From Rhodovarius lipocyclicus (GTDB lineage Bacteria > Pseudomonadota > Alphaproteobacteria > Acetobacterales > Acetobacteraceae): a DNA stretch of 64,000 nucleotides. The DNA lies in assembly GCF_009900765.1 (NCBI RefSeq), contig NZ_JAAABL010000011.1, positions 19,824 to 83,823 of the forward strand, written 5' to 3'. This document shows, piece by piece, positions 58,435-64,000 of the stretch (position 1 is the stretch's first letter; each line of letters begins with the position of its first letter). The notes beneath the pieces are model-generated. The model saw only the letters and a program-made list of their open reading frames with translations, did no database searches and was not told the DNA's origin. The position numbers and the translations under genes are program-made.

Positions 58435-59481
58435 TCAGCCGTTCCCCAACGGCCGCATCAGCCAGCGCGTCAGCTCCGCCGCCGGCATGGGCCTGGCCAG
58501 CCCCGCCGCCTGCCCGGCCCAGAGCGGGGTGAAATCCGCCCGCCCCTCCGCCTCGGCCTTGGCGCGCAGCGGCGCCAGCGCGCCGCCGGCGGTGGGAAAG
58601 GCGGGGGCCTCGGCGCTCAGCGGCCCGACCTCGCGCATCAGGCGGTTCATCAGGCCCCGGGCGGGGCGGCCGGTGAACAGGTTGGTCACGGCCGTGTTGC
58701 TGTCCGATGCCTGCGCCAGCGCCTGGCGGTGCACGGCGGGGATGCTGGCCTCCGGCGTGTGCAGATAGGCGCTGCCGACCTGCACGGCGGAGGCCCCGAG
58801 CGCGAAGGCCGCGGCCACCCCGCGCGGGTCCGCGATGCCGCCCGCCGCGATCACGGGCACGCGCAGCGCGTCCACCATCTGCGGCACCAGCGCCATGGTG
58901 CCGGGCTGGCTGGCCATGTCGAGGCCGAGGAAACTGCCCCGGTGGCCGCCGGCCTCATAGCCCATGGCGATCACGGCATCCACGCCGTGCTCCTCCAGCC
59001 AGCGCCCCTCGGCCACCGTGGTGGCGGAGGAGATGACCCGCGCCCCCGTGGCCCGCACCCGCGCCAGCAGGGGTTCGGCGGGCAGGCCGAAATGGAAGCT
59101 GACCACGGGCGGGCGGAATTCCTCCACCACGGCGCAGAAGGTGTCATCGAAGGGCGCGCGCCCGGCGGCGGCGACCGGGGCGGCGGGGTCCAGCCCTTCC
59201 TCGACATGATAGGGCGCCAGCCGCGCGCGCCAGCGCATCTGCGCCGCCGGGTCCGGCACGGGCGGGGTGTGGCAGAAAAAGTTCAGGTTGAAGGGGCGCC
59301 GGGTGCTGGCCTTCACCTCCGCCAGGGCCGCGCGCAGCTGCTCCGGCGAATAAGTGGCGCTGGGCAGGGAGCCGAGGGCCCCGGCCTCGCACACCGCCAC
59401 CACCATGGCGGGGGTGGTCGCCCCGGCCATGGGCGCCTGGATCAGGGGCAGCTCGATGCCGAACAGGGTGGTGATGGACAT
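58435..59481 (-). CDS. Nitronate monooxygenase-like flavin enzyme
   Basis: A 348-residue 2-nitropropane dioxygenase/NMO family protein. It has PLIQAPMAGATTPAMVVAVC, the FMN region VIAMGYEAGGHRGSFLGLDM and AAGGIADPRGVAAAFALGA. It oxidises nitronates such as 3-nitropropionate using FMN and oxygen. AGGAGGAAAGC before ATG 59481 decides the start. It is convergent with the aminopeptidase. Confidence 0.9.
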   Translation of the reverse strand: MSITTLFGIELPLIQAPMAGATTPAMVVAVCEAGALGSLPSATYSPEQLRAALAEVKASTRRPFNLNFFCHTPPVPDPAAQMRWRARLAPYHVEEGLDPAAPVAAAGRAPFDDTFCAVVEEFRPPVVSFHFGLPAEPLLARVRATGARVISSATTVAEGRWLEEHGVDAVIAMGYEAGGHRGSFLGLDMASQPGTMALVPQMVDALRVPVIAAGGIADPRGVAAAFALGASAVQVGSAYLHTPEASIPAVHRQALAQASDSNTAVTNLFTGRPARGLMNRLMREVGPLSAEAPAFPTAGGALAPLRAKAEAEGRADFTPLWAGQAAGLARPMPAAELTRWLMRPLGNG

Positions 59482-59519
59482 GCTTTCCTCCTGAGGGGCA
59501 GGCACGCCCTCCTCTTGGC

Positions 59520-59538
59520 GGGGAGTTTAGAACTCCCC
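59520..59538 (-). terminator. Hairpin after the class III aminotransferase
   Basis: GGGGAGTT (59520-59527) and AACTCCCC (59531-59538) form an 8-base-pair stem with a 3-base loop, 16 bases past the aminotransferase stop on the minus strand. No T-run follows. Confidence 0.45.
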
Positions 59539-59554
59539 AAACCCTGGCGGGAAG

Positions 59555-60778
59555 TCAGAGGGCGGCGACGGCCGCGAAGCCGGCCTCGGCCGCCAGCAGG
59601 GCCGCGTCGATGTCGGCCTCGGTGTGCGCGCAGCTGAGGAACATGTTGTGGCGGGGGTGGAAATAGGCCCCGGCCTCCAGCGCCGCCGAGCAGAAGGCGT
59701 CGCCCATGCGGCTGTCGGTGTCGCCCGCGAACAGCATCAGCGGCATCTGCGGCGGGCCGGACTGGTCGATGGCCAGGCCGTGGCGCGCGGCACCCGCCGC
59801 CAGCCCGGCGCGCAGGCGCTCACCCATCGCGCGCATGTGGGCGGGGCCGTCCAGGCGCTTCAATTCCCGCAGCGTGGCCAGCGCGGCGGCCATCGCCACC
59901 GCCCCGCACCAGAAGGAGCCGGTGGCATAGACCTGCGTCGCGGCCTCCCGGTACGCATCGCCGCCGGTGACGGCGCCCATCGCATAGCCATTGGCGATGG
60001 CCTTGCTGAAGGCCGTCAGGTCCGGGCGCACGCCCAGCGGTTCCCACGACCCCGCCAGGTCCAGCCGGAAGCCCGCGCGCACATCGTCCAGGATCAGCGC
60101 GGCGCCGGCGGCATCCGCCAGGGCGCGGGCCTCGGCGGCGAATTCCGGGGTGGGCAGTTCCAGCGGGCGGGCCATGTCGTGGCGGAAGGCGGAGACCAGG
60201 ATGGCGGCCAGGTCGCCCTGTGCCTCGGCGGCGGCGGCGCGCAGGCTGGCCAGGTCGTTCCAGTCGAAATGGATCAGGTGCAGCCGGTCCTCCGTCGTGA
60301 CGCCCGCGAGCGACGGCGTGCACCAGGGCGCGGCCCCGTGATAGGCGCCGCGCGCCACCAGCACCTTGCGGGCCCGGGTCTTGGCGCGGGCGACCGTGAC
60401 GCACAGGGTGGTGGCGTCGGTGCCGTTCTTCTGGAACATCGCCCAATCGGCGTGGGCGACCATATCGACCAGCGTCTCGGCCAGCTCCACCAGCACGGGG
60501 GCGGGGCCGTTCATGGCATCGCCCAGCGCGGCCTGGCGGGCGGCCGCGGCCTCCACCACCGGGTTGCGGTGGCCCAGCACCATGGGGCCCCAGGCGCACA
60601 TGAAGTCGATGTAGGTGCGGCCATTCACGTCGGTCAGGCGGCAGCCCTCGGCGCTGGCGAAGTATTGCGGATACCCCGCCGGCAGCTTCGCCGCGTTCAG
60701 ATGCCCCCACAGCCCGCCGGGAATGACACGGGCGGCCCGTTCGCGCAGCGCCGCATCCTTGTCGTTCAACAACGCCAT
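59555..60778 (-). CDS. Class III aminotransferase (glutamate-1-semialdehyde aminomutase-like)
   Basis: A 407-residue PLP enzyme. It has NGRTYIDFMCAWGPMVLGHR, MFQKNGTDATTLCVTVARAK, LILDDVRAGFRLDLAG and the PLP Lys in LTAFSKAIANGYAMGAVTGG. The order matches glutamate-1-semialdehyde aminomutases and related class III enzymes. As it is away from heme genes, a broader amino-acid aminotransferase or aminomutase role is likely. GGGGG 7 bases upstream supports ATG 60778. It is divergent from the peptide receptor gene. Confidence 0.85.
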   Translation of the reverse strand: MALLNDKDAALRERAARVIPGGLWGHLNAAKLPAGYPQYFASAEGCRLTDVNGRTYIDFMCAWGPMVLGHRNPVVEAAAARQAALGDAMNGPAPVLVELAETLVDMVAHADWAMFQKNGTDATTLCVTVARAKTRARKVLVARGAYHGAAPWCTPSLAGVTTEDRLHLIHFDWNDLASLRAAAAEAQGDLAAILVSAFRHDMARPLELPTPEFAAEARALADAAGAALILDDVRAGFRLDLAGSWEPLGVRPDLTAFSKAIANGYAMGAVTGGDAYREAATQVYATGSFWCGAVAMAAALATLRELKRLDGPAHMRAMGERLRAGLAAGAARHGLAIDQSGPPQMPLMLFAGDTDSRMGDAFCSAALEAGAYFHPRHNMFLSCAHTEADIDAALLAAEAGFAAVAAL

Positions 60779-60843
60779 CACATTCCCCCTGGGCAATTTT
60801 CCTGGTTCCGGCAGCATGAACCCGATACCGGGAGAATCAATCC

Positions 60844-62361
60844 ATGCGTCCATTGTTGGCCGGGCTGTTCGGCCTCTGTCTCTGCTTCGGTGCGGCCCTG
60901 GGGCAGGGGCAAGCGCAAACGCTGCGCATCGGCATCGCGTCGGACCCCGATGTGCTGGACCCCACCCTGTCGCGCACCGTCGCCGGCCGGCAGGTGTTCA
61001 TGGCCCTGTGCGACAAGCTGATCGAACTGGACGCGCAGGGCCGGCTGGTGCCGCAGCTCGCCACCGGCTGGGAGTGGCAGGAGGAAGGCCGCGCCCTGTT
61101 GCTGACACTACGTGAGGGCGTGCGCTTCCATGACGGCGAGCCCCTGACCGCCGAGGCCGCCGTCGCTGGGCTGAACCGGCATTTCAGCTCCCCCGGCAGC
61201 ACCCGGCGCGGTGAGATGGGCCCCGTGACCGCCATCGAGGCCGCGGGCCCCATGCAGGTGCGCATCCGCCTGTCTGAGCCCTTCGCCCCGCTGCTGGCCG
61301 CGTTGTCGGACCGCGCGGGCATGCTGGTCTCTCCCCGCCAGGCCACTGTGCTGGGCGCGGATTTCCAGCGCGCCCCCGCCTGTGCCGGCCCCTTCCGCCT
61401 GACGCGCCGCGTCGCGCAGGACCGCATGGAGCTGGAGCGCTTCGAGGAATACTGGGACCGCGCCAACATCCATGTGGAGCGCGTGATCTACCGCCCCATC
61501 ACCGACGGCACGGTGCGGCTGGCCAATCTGCGCGCGGGCTCGCTGGACGTGATCGAGCGGCTGGCGCCCTCCGATATTGATACCGCGCGGCGGGACCGCC
61601 GGGTGCGGGTGCTGGAGGGGCCGGGGCTGAGCGCCGTCTATATCGCGGTGAATGTGGCCAATGGCGCGCGCGCCAACACGCCGCTGGGCCAGGATGCGCG
61701 GGTGCGCGCGGCGCTGGAGGCCGCGATCGACCGCGCCGCCCTGAACCAGGTGGCCTTCGAGGGGCTGTACACCCCGGGCAACCAGTCCGTCCCGCCCGGG
61801 CACCCGCAATACATCGCGGGCCTGCCGGTGCCGGGCCGCGACCTGCCCCGCGCCCGCGCCCTGCTGCGAGAGGCTGGGCAGCCCCGCGTGCGGGTGAAGC
61901 TGTCGGTGCCGAACAACAGCGAATACACCCAGGCCGCCGAGATCATCCAATCCATGGCCGCCGAGGCCGGTTTCGAGATCGAGATCCAGACCATCGAGAC
62001 CGCGACCCTGCTGCGGCAATGGACGGCGGGGGATTTCGAGGCGCTGCTGATCGCCTGGTCCGGCCGCACCGATGTGGACGGCAATCTCTGGACCTTCAAC
62101 GCCTGCGGGGAATCCCTCAATGGCGGGCGCTATTGCAGCGCGGCGGCGGATGCCGCCCTGCGTGAGGGCCGCACCAGCGTGGACCCCGCCGCCCGGCTGG
62201 CCGCCTATAGCCGCGCGATGGAGGTGCTGCTGCGCGACCGCCCCTACCTCTATCTGTGGCACCAGCGCGTGTTCCTGGGGACGGGTGCGGGGGTGGAGGG
62301 CGTGCGGATGATCCCGGATGGGCTGATCCGCCCGCAGGGTGTCAGGCTGCGGGCGGGGTAG
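60844..62361 (+). CDS. Peptide-type ABC substrate-binding protein (SBP_bac_5)
   Basis: A 505-residue DppA/OppA-like receptor. The signal peptide is MRPLLAGLFGLCLCFGAALG, cleaved near AQTLR. The family blocks SDPDVLDPTLSRTVAGRQVF and TLREGVRFHDGEPLTAEAAV are clear. It is the third orphan receptor of this type in the window and again has no transporter genes. It ends 3 bases from the convergent DUF305 gene. Confidence 0.9.
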   Translation: MRPLLAGLFGLCLCFGAALGQGQAQTLRIGIASDPDVLDPTLSRTVAGRQVFMALCDKLIELDAQGRLVPQLATGWEWQEEGRALLLTLREGVRFHDGEPLTAEAAVAGLNRHFSSPGSTRRGEMGPVTAIEAAGPMQVRIRLSEPFAPLLAALSDRAGMLVSPRQATVLGADFQRAPACAGPFRLTRRVAQDRMELERFEEYWDRANIHVERVIYRPITDGTVRLANLRAGSLDVIERLAPSDIDTARRDRRVRVLEGPGLSAVYIAVNVANGARANTPLGQDARVRAALEAAIDRAALNQVAFEGLYTPGNQSVPPGHPQYIAGLPVPGRDLPRARALLREAGQPRVRVKLSVPNNSEYTQAAEIIQSMAAEAGFEIEIQTIETATLLRQWTAGDFEALLIAWSGRTDVDGNLWTFNACGESLNGGRYCSAAADAALREGRTSVDPAARLAAYSRAMEVLLRDRPYLYLWHQRVFLGTGAGVEGVRMIPDGLIRPQGVRLRAG

Positions 62362-62364
62362 GGC

Positions 62365-62799
62365 TCAGCGCGCCGGCAGGCGCTGGAGGATGGCGCGCAT
62401 CTGGGCGATCTCGCGTTCCTGGTCGCGGATGATGCCTTCGGCCAGGGCGCGGATCTCGGGGTCGCGGCCGTGTTCCAGCACCACGCGGGCCATGTCGATG
62501 GCGCCCTGGTGGTGCGGGATCATGCCGGCCACGAAATCCCGGTCGGCGTTGCCGGTGAAGCGGATGTCCATGTCGCGGTGCATGCGCTCATTCGCCGCGC
62601 GGTAGCCGCGGGTGGAGGGCGAGGCATCGGATGCGGCCGGCGCGCCGTGGCCGCGCATCATGTGGGACATGCCATTGGCGGGCGCGGAGGGCGCGCCGTG
62701 GTCATGGTCCGCCTGGCGGCCGGCCGGCTGGGCCAGCGCCAAGCCGCCCGTGCCGGCGAGCATGGCGGAAAACGCGAGAAGCAGTGTGGCGTGGCGCAT
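62365..62799 (-). CDS. DUF305-family secreted protein
   Basis: A 144-residue protein with a signal peptide ([20 protein letters not shown], cleaved near LAQPA). A His/Met-rich linker ([19 protein letters not shown]) is followed by a DUF305 helical domain (about residues 70-144) with [19 protein letters not shown]. The His and Met groups suggest binding of copper or another metal in the periplasm, as in DUF305 proteins near copper genes. No copper genes are adjacent. Confidence 0.88.
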   Translation of the reverse strand: MRHATLLLAFSAMLAGTGGLALAQPAGRQADHDHGAPSAPANGMSHMMRGHGAPAASDASPSTRGYRAANERMHRDMDIRFTGNADRDFVAGMIPHHQGAIDMARVVLEHGRDPEIRALAEGIIRDQEREIAQMRAILQRLPAR

Positions 62800-62835
62800 T
62801 GTATGGCCTCCTGATGATCATGGCCCGGCGGGTAT

Positions 62836-62861
62836 ATGCACCCCGGATCGTATCGGTGCAT
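62836..62861. promoter_or_regulatory. Inverted repeat upstream of DUF305 and the chemotaxis receptor
   Basis: ATGCACC (62836-62842) and GGTGCAT (62855-62861) are perfect 7-base arms with a 12-base spacer. They lie 37 bases before the DUF305 start in the divergent gap. A metal- or stress-responsive regulator could bind; this is a guess. Confidence 0.35.
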
Positions 62862-63000
62862 CACGCGTGCATGACATACTGTGTCAGGCCGCCCGCCGGT
62901 GCATGCCCCACGATATTTTTGCGGCGCACACCGATTCCGGAATGAATTTTTAAGCCTTCACCCCCCTCTATTGGCGCGCCGAAGCGGAAGGGGCCACTCC

Positions 63001-64000
63001 ATGCATAAATTCTTCACGAACTTGAGCATTCGCGGCAAGATCATCGGGGCTTTCGCCCTGGTGATGCTGTGCACGGCCGGGCTGGGCGCCTTCGCCGTGC
63101 ACCGGTTGTCCGCGATGAACGCGGTCGCGCTGGAGCTGCGGGACAACTGGCTGCCTTCCACCCGGCTTCTGGGCCAGATCGCCACCCAGGGGCAGCGGCT
63201 GCGCGGCTCCTATGCCATGGCCATCAGCGCCCCGAATGAGGACCGGCGCCGGGCGATGATGGAATCGGCCCAGGCTTCCTATGACGAGATCGAGCGCGCG
63301 CTGGCCACCTACCGCCCCATGATCATGCCCGGGGAGGAACGGACCCTGGCCGATGAGGTGGAGGCGAGCTGGCGCGACATCCGCGAATCCCATGCCATGC
63401 TGGTGCAGGCCTTCGCCCGGGGCGATGTCGCGGCGGCGGTGCAGCACCTCAACGGCCCCTATGCGCAGAAGACGACGCGCTTCCGCAGTTCGACCGAGCG
63501 GCTGGCGAACTTCAATATGACGGGCGGCCAGGAACTGGCGGCGCGCAGCGCCGAGATGGGCAGCGAGACCCGCTGGGGCATGCTGGGCGCCGTGGGCCTG
63601 ACGGCGCTGCTGAGCCTGGGCGCGGGCATCGCGATCGTGCGCGGGGTTTCGGCGCCGGTGCGCGGCATGACCACCGCGATGGAGGCCCTGGCGCGGCGCG
63701 ACATGACCGCCGCCATGCCCGACACCGACCGTGGCGACGAGATCGGCGGCATGGCCCGCGCCCTGGTGGTGTTCCGCGACAACATGATCGAGGCCGACCG
63801 CCTTTCCGCCGCGCAGGAGGCGGAGCGCCAAGTGAAGGAGCGCCGTGCGGAGCATCTGGCGGGCCTTGTGCGCGGCTTCGAGGGCCAGATCGGCGAGCTG
63901 ACGGGCATGCTGTCCTCCGCCTCGACGGAGCTGGAGGCGACGGCGCGTTCGATGAGCAACACGGCGGCCAGCACGAATGACCAGGCGGGCACGGTGGTCA
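63001..64000 (+). CDS. Methyl-accepting chemotaxis protein (partial, N-terminal part)
   Basis: The first 333 residues of a chemotaxis receptor that runs past the window end. One helix (IRGKIIGAFALVMLCTAGLG) is followed by a periplasmic 4-helix-bundle MCP domain (about residues 30-190), a second membrane helix (about 195-220, WGMLGAVGLTALLSLGAGIA), a HAMP domain (about 222-275) and the start of the signalling coiled coil. It would sense a ligand outside the cell and control flagella. GAAGGGG lies 6-12 bases before the start. The CheA-binding tip is not in view. Confidence 0.9.
   Translation, partial: MHKFFTNLSIRGKIIGAFALVMLCTAGLGAFAVHRLSAMNAVALELRDNWLPSTRLLGQIATQGQRLRGSYAMAISAPNEDRRRAMMESAQASYDEIERALATYRPMIMPGEERTLADEVEASWRDIRESHAMLVQAFARGDVAAAVQHLNGPYAQKTTRFRSSTERLANFNMTGGQELAARSAEMGSETRWGMLGAVGLTALLSLGAGIAIVRGVSAPVRGMTTAMEALARRDMTAAMPDTDRGDEIGGMARALVVFRDNMIEADRLSAAQEAERQVKERRAEHLAGLVRGFEGQIGELTGMLSSASTELEATARSMSNTAASTNDQAGTVV

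Noticed and set aside
1..64000. CRISPR arrays, tRNA or rRNA genes, insertion sequences and prophage
   Set aside because: No regularly spaced repeats, cloverleaf-like sequence, transposase motifs or phage genes were seen.

Overview
The window looks like chromosomal DNA of a very GC-rich alphaproteobacterium, most likely an acetic-acid-bacteria relative of the Roseomonas type (Acetobacteraceae). This is inferred from strong GC bias at third positions, many periplasmic tricarboxylate-type (Bug/TctC) and peptide-type binding proteins, a DUF2272 lipoprotein and an alphaproteobacterial phaC-pta-ackA-fabI cluster. No rRNA, tRNA, CRISPR array, insertion sequence or phage gene was recognised. There are 58 protein genes; the first and last are cut by the window edges.

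Region by region. 1-7.0 kb: end of an M20 peptidase, a CBS-pair protein, then a LysR regulator divergent from hyuA-hyuB (ATP-dependent hydantoinase/oxoprolinase) and a Bug receptor. 7.1-9.2 kb: a large RTX calcium-binding repeat protein behind a PHO-box-like tandem repeat. 9.5-11.3 kb: a bicupin divergent from an IclR regulator. 11.3-16 kb: a ModA-like protein without signal peptide, a small papain-like cysteine protease, a peptide-binding protein and an M20D amidohydrolase. 16.2-22 kb: MarR regulator and ketopantoate-reductase-like gene sharing a 36-bp operator-like dyad, a Bug receptor plus alpha/beta hydrolase, and an HdeD-like membrane protein with an MFS transporter. 22.3-27.2 kb: an efflux trio of the YhiI/RbbA/YhhJ type. 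27.4-33.2 kb: TetR, PhaC-like synthase, MaoC-Pta fusion, acetate kinase and FabI behind a consensus FNR/FixK box.

33.2-41.6 kb: a small possible permuted papain-fold protein, an NCS2 permease with an extra C-terminal domain, a GMC oxidoreductase, a peptide-type receptor, a D-2-hydroxyacid dehydrogenase and an MFS exporter. 41.6-51.4 kb: a long leftward operon of aminotransferase, biotin carboxyl carrier, PxpB, PxpC, a second carrier-like protein without any lysine, PxpA, biotin carboxylase and a PotABCD-type ABC transporter, most junctions overlapping by 1-4 bases. A LysR regulator with two tandem helix-turn-helix domains faces it. 53-64 kb: DEAD-box helicase, DUF2272 lipoprotein, CocE-type hydrolase, M29 aminopeptidase, nitronate monooxygenase-like enzyme, class III aminotransferase, peptide receptor, DUF305 protein and the start of a chemotaxis receptor.

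How it works together: most of the region serves uptake and breakdown of amides, peptides, lactams and organic acids. The best candidate for an undescribed system is the 45.5-51.4 kb block. PxpB and PxpC are homologous to the carboxyltransferase half of urea carboxylase, and here they sit with a biotin carboxylase and a biotin carrier. Together the genes could form a split urea-carboxylase-like enzyme coupled to the PxpA lactamase. Other features to check are the oxygen-regulated acetate/PHB cluster, the large MarR dyad, the mosaic intergenic repeats and several unusual domain fusions.
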